From Patella vulgata (Eukaryota; Mollusca; Gastropoda; Patellidae), in contig NC_065885.2 of the NCBI RefSeq assembly GCF_932274485.2, positions 39,755,062-39,819,061 on the forward strand: a stretch of DNA of 64,000 nt. The letters run 5' to 3'. Within the stretch, counting starts at the first letter, position 1; every line of letters starts with the position of its first letter. Shown here in pieces: positions 1-12,249 of this stretch. Position numbers and translations under genes: made by a program. The notes beneath the pieces were generated by a model. The model ran no database searches. It was given only the letters and a program-made list of their open reading frames with translations, and had not been told where the DNA came from.

Positions 1-523
1 ATAAAAAAAAACTGTGGTGTAAAGTAAAAATATTAAATTGAACATTTAAATTTATTAGCTATATAATACGAACAAACAAGACAATACCCTCGTCACGGAT
101 GGGTTCAATGGCAAGCTGTGTCATAATTCGAAAGCATATAACAGTATCATGCCTGTCTCGTGCACTACTTATGATTCCACAAAGTTATAGGTTATTGTGT
201 GGGTCCACAAAGTGCTAACCCCGAACCATCGACAATTGGCTCATTGACTAAAGATAAACTGTTGAAATATATTAGAATTTCTTGGTTTTAATTATGACAG
301 ACTTTACAATTAAAGAGACGCAACTGCTTATATCCGTTTGCTTTTAAATATTGGTATGTGCTCCAAAATATCAATTGCTTTAGAGAATGACATTGTTCAA
401 AATTAGGACAACCACCACATACATTAAGTTTATTTTCTTAGCATTGTTCATAGTATAAATATGTAAATATGAATGTAGATGTAAACTACATATCCAGCTA
501 GATAATTAATGTGTCCTTTAATA
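1..523. other. AT-rich non-coding stretch
   Basis: No coding region, repeat boundary or RNA gene could be supported here. Stop codons are frequent in all frames. It runs up to the TTAA target site of the first TTAA-MITE copy. Confidence 0.5.
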
Positions 524-527
524 TTAA

Positions 528-839
528 AGATACATTATGGGAGATTACATAAAGAGCTGGAAGTTCTCACTGTAATAGTTAAAAACTAGATAATGTAAAG
601 GGAACTTGCTGAAAATTTCTGTCAAATTGATCCACTCTGAACCGAGGATTTAGCAATTAAATTTTAAGCATAGCCTCAATCATCATTACTAAAGTTGGTA
701 CGATAAAAAACATAGGCTCGATTATCCAATTTTTTTATTTATGAATCAGCAGATAGGATCCTAATCCTGCAAATATCGTAGGCTAGCGATGACATCAAGA
801 GTTGATTATGGTCTGGATATGTTAATTAATGTCTAATTA
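528..839 (+). mobile_element. TTAA-MITE family A, partial copy 1
   Basis: The copy starts with AGATACATTATG directly after a TTAA at 524-527, as in the complete copies at 39970 and 43041. It follows the 39970 copy closely through the internal 'gctagcgatgacatc' and 'gttaattaatgtctaatta' segments. It then stops where another element (840-3361) begins, and the right terminus is not found after that element. Confidence 0.8.
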
Positions 840-3361
840 ATATTGTAGCCCAAAATGGAAATTTCTTGGATTCTGATTCGTCGAAAAGTGGTGTCAAATG
901 AGTATAACAGTCCTCTAAATTGCCTGGGCGACTCACTGCAAAGTGCGAATGAATATTTTCTGGGTGCTAGACTCTGTTTGCAGTGGCCAAAAATTCTACA
1001 CCTCAAAACTTTATTATAGGAAATCTTCATGAATTTTTTCTTGTATGTCATCAACAATGAATTTCAACCATTGGCTTATCGAAACACACACCTGAAACAC
1101 AAAAAAACAATGTTAGTGAGTGTATTTTAAAGATATAAGTAAATTACATTTCAAGATTTTCAACAAGTGAATAAAAATACTACAATTTATTATTTATTAT
1201 TTATTGAACTCCATATGGACTGTAAATAACTGATTGGGATATATTTTTAAAAATATACAAGTCGGGCTGATACTGGTATGAATAGGACAGAGACTAATTT
1301 TTATACACAGGCCAGGGTTTTTTGCAAAGAAAAAAAAATCACAGCGTCGAAATGACAACGTAAACAAGCATAGCAACCACATGCGTACGCTACACAGCAT
1401 ATATCTACACGGTCACACGAGTGTATGGACATTTATCAAACATGATATGCAATTTATTTCGAATCTAGTCACTGCTTGAGTTCAAAATCATTTGGCCACA
1501 GATCACTAAAGATTTCCCCATTGACTCCAATGTTAATTCTTGTATCTTAGACAGGCTCTAACTTTTTCCCAAATTTTCGTTGGGTAGAAAGCTTTCTACC
1601 ACAGATGGAGCAACATGTGGCAACCACTTGACCAAAAGCACATATGAGGTTCTTCATGAAAAACTTGAGATACACAAGCTGAAAGTAGAAACAAGTAAAC
1701 ATGCAATTTCAGGCCCTACATTTCAACCTAACCAACCTCTCAACTCTTGTATCCTTCCGCATCAAAATTATGAATATTCACCAAAACCTGGCAGAAAATG
1801 TATTTTCAAACCCTTTTCTTTGATTCTACACCAAAAGGTCAACAAAAATCGCCATGGAAAAGGGAGAGGAAGACTAAAAATAGCTTTGGCCTTGGTGACG
1901 GCGTAGGAATATTTGGTAATCTGTGTCCGCTTAAAAAGTACATAAGGATTCAGACTAGCAATTATTTGCCCATTGACTTCAATGTTAAATGGCTGTAACA
2001 TCACAGGCTGTAGCTTTTTGCTCAACATTCAGTTGGTTCTAATCTTTATAGGCACAATGGGGACCACATTTGACAATCTCCTCATCATAATTTTGTAGGA
2101 GGTTGACCGTTTAGATTTTTTGCTGCGGGAATTTGAAGTTGACTGGGGTGAAAATCTCACTTCCGACACAAGGATTGCTCTGCAGAAAGACACTTTACAC
2201 CCCCTATCCCTCTGCTCTAATATCATCAGTATTACCTGAAACTGCTATGAAATTGCAAATTTGATCCCTTTTCTCCAATTCTAGACCAAAAAGTCAACCC
2301 AGAAATGCAGGAAGAGGGGAGAACAAAATTAAGGGAAAAATTGTCTATTTAAGTCCATAAGGCCACAAATCACTAAAGATTTGCCCATTGACTTTAATGT
2401 TAATTCTCGTCTCTTAGACCGGCTCTAACTTTTTCCCAAATTTTCGTTGGGTAGAACGCTTTCTACCACAGATGGAGCAACATGTGGCAACCTCTTGCCC
2501 AAAAGCGCGTATGAGGTTCACCATGGAAAACTTGAGATACACTAGCTGGAAGAAGAGACAAGTTTTTAAACATGCAATTTTGGACCCTACATTTCAACCT
2601 AACCAACCTCTCAACTCTTGTATCCTTCCGCCTCAAAATCGTGAATATTCACCAAAACCTGACAGAAAATGTATTTTCAAACCCTTTTCTTCGATTCTAC
2701 ACCAAAAAGTCAACAAAAATCGCCATGAAAAAGGGAAAGGGAGAGAAAGCCATAACTTTCGTGGAGAATATTTGGTGAGCTGTGTCCATAAAATACCCTT
2801 GGAGGCAGACCACCATTAATTTCCCCAATGACTTCAATGTTAATTCTGGCCTCTTTGCCCACCTCCAACTTTTCCCCAAATTTTCGTTGGGCTGAATGCT
2901 TTTCACTACAGACAGAGGAACAAATGGTCATGTCTTTGCACTAAAATTTGTATGAGGTTGACCACCAAAATTTTGAGATACACAAACTTGAAGAAGCATA
3001 CTAAAAACATGTAACTAGTTGCCGTACATATCGCCGTAGCCAACCTGATAACCCTGTTATCCTTCCGCCTCAAAATCATGAATATTTACCAAAACCTGGC
3101 AGAAAATGTTAATTCAAACCTTCTTCGTCCATTCTAGACCAAAAAATCAACAAAAATGGGCATGCAAAAGAGAGAGAGAGAGAGAGAATTGCTATAAATA
3201 GACGAACTACAATTATCTTATTACGTCACGGATATTTTCATTACAAACGTCAAAATTGTTTTCCTTGGTATTTACGTTTTAAAAAAACAAAAAAACGACC
3301 GTCAACTATCGCGAAAGAAAGAATTCCAAAGAAAAATGTTAAATATTTTGGGCTACAATAT
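840..3361. mobile_element. 2.5-kb element with short perfect inverted ends and internal tandem units
   Basis: The left end reads TATTGTAGCCCAAAAT and the right end is its inverted complement (3345-3361). The interior holds four diverged tandem units of about 435 bp and an AG microsatellite at 3168-3187. It sits inside TTAA-MITE copy 1. Open frames inside show no recognisable protein. A non-autonomous DNA transposon is the likeliest reading; the superfamily is unknown and the target duplication is unclear. Confidence 0.55.
1500..3190. repeat. Tandem array, four units of ~435 bp
   Basis: The landmark 'ttgactYcaatgttaa' recurs at about 1520, 1975, 2388 and 2827. Each time it is followed by 'ccaaattttcgttgg'-like sequence and then, in most units, 'ttgtatccttccgcctcaaaat' and 'accaaaacctggcagaaaatg' variants. 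Units 1 and 3 are closest to each other, and unit 2 is the most diverged. Translations of the units are not conserved, so this looks like non-coding repeat DNA. Confidence 0.75.
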
Positions 3362-3369
3362 CGATAAAC

Positions 3370-3931
3370 ACATATTATTTTCCAGTCGTATCAAAAATTG
3401 AAACTACGCGTTTTTATACGCCCACATTTTTATGTGGACGTATATTGTCGTCGCCCCTGTCCGTCCGTCCACAATTGTTTGTGAACAGTCTACAGGTCAC
3501 AATTTTTATCCGATTTCAATGAAACTTGAAATGTAGGTTTATCACCCTAAGATCTTGGTTCCTTTCGATATTGGGAAAAATCACTTTTTTTTAGCTTGTT
3601 CTCTATCCATCTCTCGAAAATCTGGGCGTATCCTGCCTGGCAGCCGCTGGGGTTTTTTATTTGAGAGGGGGGACACAAACACTCAAGGGGCGCAAAAGAA
3701 CTGCGTCCCCTTGACATAGCCCCTGCGCTCTGAGTGGATCAAATTTGGCACGATCTTTACCTTTGAAAGTAATGACACCCTCTGATGTAAATGCATGCCC
3801 GAACCACTTCTGTCAAAAATATTGAAACGTGCTTTAAATCTTTCTTTTTTTTCAATCGGCTGCTTCTCTTGTTTTCAAGTACCCCATGTAGTTAAATCAT
3901 TTTAGACATATTATTTTCCAGTCGTATCAAA
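3370..3931. repeat. 26-bp direct repeats around the short TATACGCCCAC copy
   Basis: The sequence starting 'acatattattttccagtcg' and ending 'tatcaaa' occurs identically at 3370-3395 and 3906-3931. It encloses the short mobile copy plus about 250 bp of other sequence, including a stretch resembling the end of another element with an 'aggggg' motif. Confidence 0.8.
3411..3650 (+). mobile_element. TATACGCCCAC repeat, short copy (subfamily 1)
   Basis: The copy starts at TTTTTATACGCCCAC, continues through the 'gtccgtccgtcc' run and ends with 'cctggcagccgctgg'. It is an internally deleted relative of the longer copies at 34539 and 42115. The ends contain a short inverted repeat, ATACGCCCA and TGGGCGTAT, here slightly decayed on the right. 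Confidence 0.75.
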
Positions 3932-4847
3932 CATCATTACCATTTTATTGATTCTGAAATTATTTGTAAAACAAAATAAGAGACGTGTGGGAGGGGGCGT
4001 ATGGTTTTTTTAGAGTGCGTTCATAGTTGAAGGCAATACTGGGTCTATTTTTAATCATCTAGGCCTCGATCCCATTAGTAATGCCAAACGGACGAATATT
4101 AGATAAGGTCAATAACAGCTGCGAATCGTTTTTGCACCTCATAAAAAAAAAACTCTCCTGCAACTATTGGGGTGGCGTGCTACACTATAATGCGATGATT
4201 TTAAAAAATGTGGCCCGATTTGATTCTTTCTACAATCCACTTCCCAACCTGTAATAAAACAAATGTGAAATCTTCTGGAATCCCTTCTAAACTATCGTTT
4301 CAGTCATCTATAAATATTGGTGGGTGTCGTACACGAGGCAGTGTATGCTAACTTGGTCGATACCTCCCGACACCACTTCATATTCAAAGAATTAACATAG
4401 CTAACCCACTTTGGTCCTGCTATTGTAATTCTAGATTTTTTGAATATAATACCAAATATAATTCACTTTTGGGCACAACATGTTTCATTATTTTGAGAAA
4501 ACAAATAACTAATCAACGTTTTTTTTTTCTATCATCTCTTTTGCACGAGTCTTATTTATATTTATCTAATCTGTTACTTATATGATGTAATAAGTACAGT
4601 ACAGCTGTATTTTTGTGACTTGTAGAAAGAGACTAAGCCGACAAATCGACATCTCGACGTTACGACAAAAATAACACGATGATAAGACAGAGTAAAGTGT
4701 CGTGTGATTGCGTCAATACTGTCGTGATGTCGTGTTGTCAGCCACCATAAAATTCAGTAGGATGAGGTCAAAAGAACTGATCACGATCTAGTGATCTAGT
4801 CACCGGCATTAAATGAGCAACCATACAATATCAACATGCGCATTAAT
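3932..4847. other. Unannotated AT-rich stretch
   Basis: No supportable gene or repeat boundary was seen. Both strands are stop-rich. Confidence 0.4.
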
Positions 4848-7165
4848 TGGTATTGTAGTCGGATTCGGTTTGTTACATAATTGCCATCCGTCGGCTTTTC
4901 TGGTAGAAATCATGGAATAAGCTTTAATTTGTAGGTTTTGATGTTTGATTACAAAAAAACAATGTTGACATTTTTTCTGAGTAGGTTTTCATAGTATGGG
5001 AGGCCATTATTTGAGGGTAGCCATTTTGCGATAATATTCCAATTTATTTTATTATTTTCACCTTATTTATAATGTTATCGACATATCAACTGTGATTTGG
5101 CAATGTATTAATATTGGCAGGGTTCATGACTATACTTCAGATTGTTTTCCATCATTTCAGTATGATATGGAAAATCGGACGCTGTGCTGATTTCGATTAA
5201 GTAGTAGTGCTTGGTGTCAATATATATGTTTTCGGGGCCACAGATTCCATCCCTGACATTTACAACCTTGTAAAATGATCACATGTTCATATACTTAGCA
5301 TATTACCAAGATGGCGGACATTTTTGGCGGGAAAATAAAACGATGTTATGATATTGATTGAGTAGTCGTCGTTGGTGTCAATATATGTTTTCAAGGGCAC
5401 AGAATCCATTTCGGTCAGTAACAACTGTGTAAAATGATTATTTTGCACATTTAAACTATGACGGCCATTTTTTGGCGGGAAGATGGAACGATGTACGGAT
5501 ATTGATTAAGTAGTCGTCTATGGTACCAGGATATATTTTTTGGGGAGCAGATTCCATTTTTGCCGTTTACAACAGTGTAAAATTATCACATGTTCACATA
5601 TTTAGCATATTTCCAATATAGCTTTCATGTCGGGCGTCAAAATGGGACGATGTGCTGATTTTGATTACGTAGTCGCGTTTTTGTGTCAATATATTTTTTT
5701 CTGGGCGCAGATTCGATTTCTGCCATTTACAACTGCGTGAAATGGTGGTATGTTCACACATTCAGCATATTTTTGTTTGTGGCAGGACGTTTTCTAAACA
5801 CATTACTGTAAAGGTTTCTGAATCCAATTCTGCTATATATAAGCTTGTAGCGTGTTCCTGGAAGCCTGTGCCGAGTTTACCCATTAGGTATATTATCCAA
5901 CAATGTAGTAGTTGAACCCCACCTGTTACGACCTGTATGTATATATCGGGAAGATACTGAGCCTCGCCCATCAGCTCCAGTCTAGCACCCAAAGAGGAAA
6001 CCTCAAGAAAACTATGAAATGTTCTTGGTTGCTTGGTTATTGGTTGTTTTCTGCTTTGAAAGTGAATGAGGACGGGTGAGCATGACACAGTCTCTATAGG
6101 CGTGGCGAGAGACCGCCTTACACCTGGTAGGCACACCATTGTTGTGTGGTGAGAAAGTATCCCGGTCTGACTGGTAACCGCGAGATCATGGTGGGAACAC
6201 TTTTCGCGTAGAAAGATCTTGTAGTAAGCGCTTGGTGTGGTCGTTGCAGGCGCAAGATGGGCACATGGCGTAAGCACGACGCTGCCGCTATGCTCTTTTT
6301 GCCTTCATGCCAGGAATAGGCTTTAGTTTCACAGGAAAATCGATGATAAATAAATGCTAATAATATGTTTAGAAAACGTTCCACCATCTTGGAAATATGC
6401 TAAATTGGTGAACATACGACCATTTTACGTAGTTGTATATGACAGAAATCGAATCTGCCTCCCCGAAAACTCATATATTGTCACCAAAGACAACTACTTA
6501 ATCGAAATCAACCCATCGTCCGATTTTCCCACAATATTGGAAATATACTTAATATGTGAACATGTGATCATTTTACAAGGTTGTAAATGTCAGAAATTGA
6601 TTCTGCGCCCCCGTAAACATATATATTTACACCAAACACTACCACTTACTCAAAATCTGCACATCGTCTCATTTTCCCGCCCAAAATGCCCGCCATCTTG
6701 GTAATATGCTAAGTATATGAACATGTGATCATTTTACAAGGTTGTAAAGTCAGGAATGGGATTTGTGACCCCGAAAACATATATATTGACGCCTAACACT
6801 ACTACTTAATCGAAATCAGCGCATCGACCGATTTTCCCGCTTAAAATGGGCGTCATCTTGGAAATATCATCATGAAATGATGGAAAACAATCTGAGATAT
6901 AGTCATGAATGCCGCCAATATTAATACATTGCCAAATCACAGTTGATATATCGATAACATTATAAATAAGGTGAAAATAAAAAATAATTTGGAATATTAT
7001 CGCAAAATGGCTACCCTCAAATAATGGCCTCCCATACTGTGAAGACCTACTCAAAAAAATGTCAACATTGGTTTTTTGTAATCAAACATCAAAACCTACA
7101 AAATAAAGCTTATTCCACGATTTCTACCTGAAAAGCCGACGGATTTACATTGACGATCGGACTAT
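4848..7165. mobile_element. Large foldback element with tandem-repeat arms
   Basis: The left arm (about 4848-5808) and right arm (about 6355-7165) are inverted copies. They match over the outer 'ccgtcggcttttc' segment, the 'gtttgattacaaaaaa' segment and the region around 'gataatattccaa'. Each arm also contains several units of about 150 bp with 'gatttcgattaagtagt', 'caatatatatgttttcgggg', 'acaaccttgtaaaatgatc' and 'accaagatggcgg'. The spacer is about 546 bp. The layout recalls Foldback-type elements. No transposase is visible, so it is non-autonomous. Confidence 0.8.
5809..6354 (-). other. Unique loop of the foldback with a long open frame
   Basis: The spacer between the arms has more balanced base composition than its surroundings. 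On the minus strand it is open for 171 codons (5762-6277), overlapping the left arm. The translation shows no domain I recognise and a second minus frame is also partly open. It could be a captured host fragment or chance. Function unknown. Confidence 0.3.
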
Positions 7166-7809
7166 TGTTTTATGCGCGAATTCTAAAGAAATACAACTTA
7201 TCTGTGGGTTATTCTTTGATTTTACACAACTTTTTAAGTGGAGGGGCTGGGTGGGGCGGGGCGGGGGAGCTGGAAGGACTTATTTTCCAGGTGACATTTA
7301 CTGTATAAGAACTGATGAAGAAGTATCGGTACGTGTACATCTGCCAATGAATGCGATTACCATTAAAGCAGTCGAAATAAAATGTAACAGATATATATAT
7401 ACAGATGTGTTATACGGATGAAAAGGTTCAGATGGAGTCTGATATATTCCTTATCAAGTAATAATGTAATTAAATTGTCAGACTGAAGATTTAGTTTGCA
7501 TTATTATATTCATCACGTATTTTGATCACGAAATCTGCCTATTAATCTCCAGTTGCAAGTATGTTGGCGTATAGATTTCAGACGTTTCGATTGAGATACA
7601 ATGGCACAGAGCATTTAAAGGGGCGTTTCAATGCCCCAAATTAGTCATAGTTCATGTTAATATGATAAAAATTGGACTTCGAAAGATGACATCGGCAAAC
7701 CTAGTGCAGTTTCACACAGGACAATAAACAAGTGAAGAAAGTCGGATGTACATTCTAAATGTCTTTCCGTTTCACAATTCTTAACTTCGTTTTACAATCA
7801 GAGCAGGTC
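7166..7809. other. Unannotated stretch between two foldbacks
   Basis: This holds a G-rich patch near 7240-7270 and AT-rich sequence with no gene or repeat I can name. Confidence 0.4.
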
Positions 7810-7815
7810 ATTTAT

Positions 7816-9555
7816 TATGGAAGACCAAACAGCTCTTTATTCGGTGTTCTTATTCCTTATTTCTTAATTCATAGTCCTTAAATCTTATTTCTTCATTTGT
7901 TGTCGTATTTCGACATGTGTACACTAAAATTACCATTTGTATATTAAAATCAATATTTGTTTTACAAATCAGACATTTGTTTTACAAATCAGACATTTGT
8001 TTTACAAATCAGACATTTGTCATATCAAATTTATAAAATGTATTTTAATTGTATTTTAATATAAAGATAAAATTAATTTAGAAAGTAAAAAAAAATAGCC
8101 TACATTAACATTTCATTAGAGAAATACAACGAAAATCAAATTTGGAACAATAAATTTCTAAATACAAATCTCCAAATACAAATCTTAAAAAAACATTTCT
8201 CCAAAAACATTTCTCGAAATCCATCGAACCGGAATATTATGACGACATGAGCGGAAATCAACCTGGCACACAATAAGTCACCATGCAATAATGGGGAATC
8301 GAGCAAGCATATACACAATAAGAAAAATCGCTCGATGACCGCGACTCTAGTGAAACAACGTGCGTAATATTGCTAATCGGGCCGAGCCTTCGAGAAAGAA
8401 AATAAATGGAAAGTAGTCTATTTTCAGAAATTAGGTTTTGTCTGATAGCGACATAATTATTTCTTTTCTCAAACGAAAGAGTGTTTAATCTCTTGTAAAT
8501 CATATAATCATGAATGTGCCAGGGAATAAGTAATGTATTGAAAGAGGGGTAAATAAATAAATACTTTCTGCTCATGCATTACACGATAACCGGTATTTTA
8601 ACTTTTAAAGGGGGGGGGGGTATTTATCGTCAAAATACGGGCCATAACACAAAATACAAGATAATGGGATGCATACCATTAAAAAGGTCCGAATACATTT
8701 TCAAAATTGTAAAATATTTTCTGACATATTCATATGTACGTACCTTGTTAAAGCAGATATAATTTGGATCGTTTGCATGAACTCTATTTAGTGAGGGGAG
8801 GGGGTATTTAAAAGTCAAAGTACGCGTCTTAATACGAAATTCCAGTTGTCGTAAACTGCATCAACGGAAAGTATTTGTCTATCGCTGAATATACGAGTAT
8901 TAGCTATTTTACTGGCACATTCATGATTACATGATTTAGAAGAGATAAAACCCTCTTTCGTTTGTCCAAAGAAATATGTCGCTATCAAATATTAATCTAA
9001 TTAATAAAAATAGACTACTTTCAACTTATTTTATTTAATGCTAGATAAGATTAACAATATATATATAACACGCACGCGATTTCAGATTTCACTAAAGTCA
9101 CGGTCATCGAGCGATATTTCTTATTGTATATATTATGTTTGCCCGATTCTCCTTTGTTGTATGGTGACTTATTGTACGCCAGGTTGAATTCCGCTTATGT
9201 CGTCATAATGTTCCGGTTCGATGAATTTCGAGAAATGTTTTTGGAGAAATGTTTTGCAAGATTTGTATTTGGAGATTTGTATTTAGAAATTTGTTGTTCG
9301 AGATTTGTTTTTCGTTGCATGTCTATGATGAAATTTAAATGTAGATATTATTTTTGATTTACTAAAATAAATTTTGTCTTTATATTAAAATAAAATTAAA
9401 TTAAGCAAAAATACATTTTACAAATCTGATATGACAAATGTCTAATTTGTAAAACAAATAATGATTTTAAGATAAAAATGTTAATTTTAGTGTACAAATG
9501 TCGAAATACGACAACAATTAAGAACACTGAATAAAGAGCTGTTTGGTCTTCCATA
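7816..9555. mobile_element. 1.74-kb foldback element with 6-bp target duplication
   Basis: The outer ends are inverted copies (TATGGAAGACCAAACAGCTC on the left, its complement on the right), flanked by ATTTAT at 7810-7815 and 9556-9561. The arms match over about 700 bp, including segments around 'gtatttcgacat', 'catttctccaaaaacattt' and 'gaaccggaa'. The centre (8575-8830) has G runs and 'ggtattta' units resembling sequence near 20140-20720. Open frames in the arms are repeat-derived. Confidence 0.8.
7956..8018. repeat. Short tandem repeat, 20-bp unit
   Basis: The unit 'tttgttttacaaatcagaca' is repeated nearly perfectly three times in the left foldback arm. The mirrored arm near 9440 has only one unit, so the array expanded after the element formed. 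Confidence 0.8.
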
Positions 9556-9561
9556 ATTTAT

Positions 9562-10094
9562 AATATTTCAATTAAATTATCTTACTCGGCCAATGTACGA
9601 ACGATATACTTCGCTTCAGTTTTAATCTGTCTACTTTTCATTTGTCCGTTCGATTTTTGTCATTTGAGAAATAAAAGCGATAATAAAGCAATTATATTAG
9701 GTCATATCTAACCTCTTTGATTTAAGTCAAAACTAAGGTGTTAAATTGGGTTGAACCGATGTATTATTTAGATTACTGATGGAACCAAATCAAAATGTTA
9801 TAGATATAAAGCGGAAGTCGTATTCTTTACGATTTTTGTCTGTCAACAGTGTTTCACAAGGTGGTTTTATGCCAACCCTGGCTTTATACTGTCTTACCCG
9901 TAAACGTCAAATTTTCAAAGACGACAGATTGTCATTCAAAAAAAACCGAACAAACAAACAAACAAATCCAACGAAATCGACAATTTTATTGTTGATCCAA
10001 ATCAAAGCTGTCGTTTTGATGTATCTTGTCAGTTGTCAATGCGGTTGTCCTTCTGTAGCTGTATAATAACGTAGAAATTGTCACGAAAATATAA
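9562..10094. other. Unannotated stretch
   Basis: A 95-codon open frame at 9779-10066 shows no recognisable similarity, no splice context and a low-complexity Asn/Lys/Thr patch. I do not call it a gene. Confidence 0.35.
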
Positions 10095-10262
10095 TGGGGT
10101 TAAGCGTCCTACTTGTCTGCATCTACTGGGCTAATGAAGAAGGATATACGTCATATAAAATAGTGTGGTATAGGAAATTTGCCTGGATAGCGGCGCTATG
10201 GTAGAACACTTGTCGATCAGAATCGGATTAAGATTATCCCCTGGCTACCGGTTCTATGAGAC
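10095..10262 (-). mobile_element. Diverged SINE family 1 fragment
   Basis: The segment 'atggggttaagcgtcctac' followed by 'gggctaatgaagaagg' matches the tail part of the tRNA-headed SINE at 11390-11740, at lower identity. The head is replaced or too decayed to follow. Confidence 0.6.
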
Positions 10263-11060
10263 CCCCAGTAATACTTTCAAACCACAAAATATAGAAATAA
10301 ATGCAGTGACGTTTCACATAATCTCTTGGGGTCTCTGGGCCTCTTATGCCCATACCACAATCCACTCTTGTTAGGGATTACTTTATCCACAGTCGTGCAT
10401 TTCGGTTAATGACAGATTGATCAGAAATAAATCATTAGTATTATATGTAAATCTTGTATAAGATTTTGTTATAATATACGTAAGTAATGTTATGACAAAA
10501 TTGAAAAGAGCTAAATCACTATTCTTTGGCATCTAGAAATGGACACAAATGGATCGCAATGCATATAATAATGTATTATGAATGTACGTATAGCCTCCTT
10601 CATCGAGTCGCTTCATTACTAATGAGGCTTGAAAGCATTCAGACTTGCGATTCGTGTTCCAATTTTAAAATTTTCCTTTTATCTGTTCACGGTAACATAA
10701 CAAAATCAATGTTGATTTAAATTGACCAACAGTCGTGTTTGCAATGTCGAAGACTGTGGATGATATTGAGTTAGCGATTTGCCTTCTTTAATATATGTAC
10801 ACTAAATATTAATGATTTTATGAAGTAGATGTATAGTTAGTCATAGTTTTAATGAAGTGTATGATATATACATAAACCGATGAATAATAATGATGACATT
10901 TATACCTCTTTTCGCCCTGTGTCAAGAAAGATTTCATCTTAAATTATATATTTCTTTACTAATTAAAGTAATAGCTATCAAATTCAGATTTCTTTGGTCG
11001 TTATTAAAATAACTGACCAATTGTAAACAGAATTCCACTGAAAACAGACAATATCATAAT
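10263..11060. other. Unannotated stretch with one dispersed repeat
   Basis: The bases at 10705-10785 are an inverted relative of 53847-53937, sharing 'atcaatgttgatttaaattg' and 'gtggatgatattgagtt'-like sequence. Otherwise I see no gene. Confidence 0.45.
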
Positions 11061-11084
11061 ATTATGTCTAATGAAAAACAAATG

Positions 11085-11116
11085 GGTGTGTGTATGGGTG
11101 TGTGTGTGTGTGTGCT
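11085..11116. repeat. TG microsatellite
   Basis: An interrupted (TG)n tract. Confidence 0.85.
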
Positions 11117-11389
11117 CTATAGTTTGACATTTTATAGTATATATCTTACTCTGTGTAATGGGAAAAATACAGTATATAGCTCAATTATTTATTTACCAAT
11201 GACATACAGAGGTATTTCCGACATCAACTCTCTGTCTAAAACTTTCAACAAAATTAGATTCATTCGTGCTTTTAACAGTACGGAAGGGTGTGAATTATAT
11301 AACAGAACAATATTAGGCAATATCCAGCATACCATAAATATTGGAAAATGGGTAGCATCAAAGGGATATGAGCGGAAAATAATAATCTG

Positions 11390-11740
11390 GAATGAATGAA
11401 TGAATGAATGAAATGGGGTTTAACGTCCTACTGTTCTGCTCCGAACTGGGCTAATGAAGAAGGGCATACGCCATACAGTGTGCTATGGGGGAAATTTTAC
11501 CCGGACAGTGGCACTACGGCCTACTCTTATATATCGAATTCCAACTGTCAAGGGAATTTTTACGTGCACGCCAATGTGTACACGGGACCTCGGTTTTTCG
11601 TCCCATCCTTGTCAGCCCCCCCCCCCCCCGTCCTGCACCACAGACAATTGGGAACCACGCCGGAAAATCTAGATGAATTTTTTCGGCCAATGCAGAGATC
11701 GAACAACCGACTTCCAGGCTAGCTCTGGTTCAAGACCATA
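11390..11740 (-). mobile_element. SINE family 1, near full-length, tRNA-headed
   Basis: Read on the minus strand, it has a tRNA-like head with a B-box-like 'gttgttcgatctctgc', then a body including 'gtacacattggcgtgcacgt', and the 3' tail 'aggacgttaaaccccattt' followed by a (CATT)n run. The closely matching full copy is at 59395-59790. A (GAAT)n run at 11388-11412 is the tail microsatellite. It has no coding capacity; open frames across the C-run at 11617-11629 are accidental. Confidence 0.85.
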
Positions 11741-12249
11741 AATAAAAGCGTGTTTAAGGAATGTGAGGAAATTAATATGATATGGTTACACTATTCATTT
11801 TTAAAGAATTTAAATAATTATAGCGTTCGGCACGAATATTCGAATATTCCCTCGTCGAATTTAATATTCGAAAAAAAAATCGCCATATTCGAATATTTTC
11901 GAATATCTACATTATTTATTCTGTTTGCACTCTAATATTATTAAAGGCGACTTTCCTTGCCACATTTACATTCAAAACCTAGTCTTTAATTACCTAACTG
12001 CAGCTTGTAAGGGTGCTACCCCTACATGCATGTAGATCTACCGTCTTCAGGGACAGTTATTTGGTAAGTAGCTTGTAACCTACTTGGGTTAGCCAGTTAG
12101 TGCCTAGATGGAACCACATGAAGCTGAAACATGCCACGTAGCTCCAGATACTTCCTCTACACGGGACGTAGCGCCAGGCAAGATTCAGTCACACAGAAAG
12201 CGACCATATCTTCAGGCAACAGCAAGATGTATAGCAGAGATTCAGCGTA

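Noticed and set aside
833-1057. 74-codon minus-strand frame
   Set aside because: It spans the end of the 840-3361 element and has no recognisable domain or splice support.
11064-11399. 111-codon plus-strand frame starting in a TG repeat
   Set aside because: Its first third is microsatellite and its end runs into the SINE tail repeat. The middle part looks protein-like but has no convincing splice sites in phase with exon A.
11454-11676. Proline-rich open frames
   Set aside because: They are produced by a C homopolymer inside the SINE. Similar frames at 37904-38257, 46141-46425, 18720-18956 and 44337-44540 are artefacts of G/C runs.
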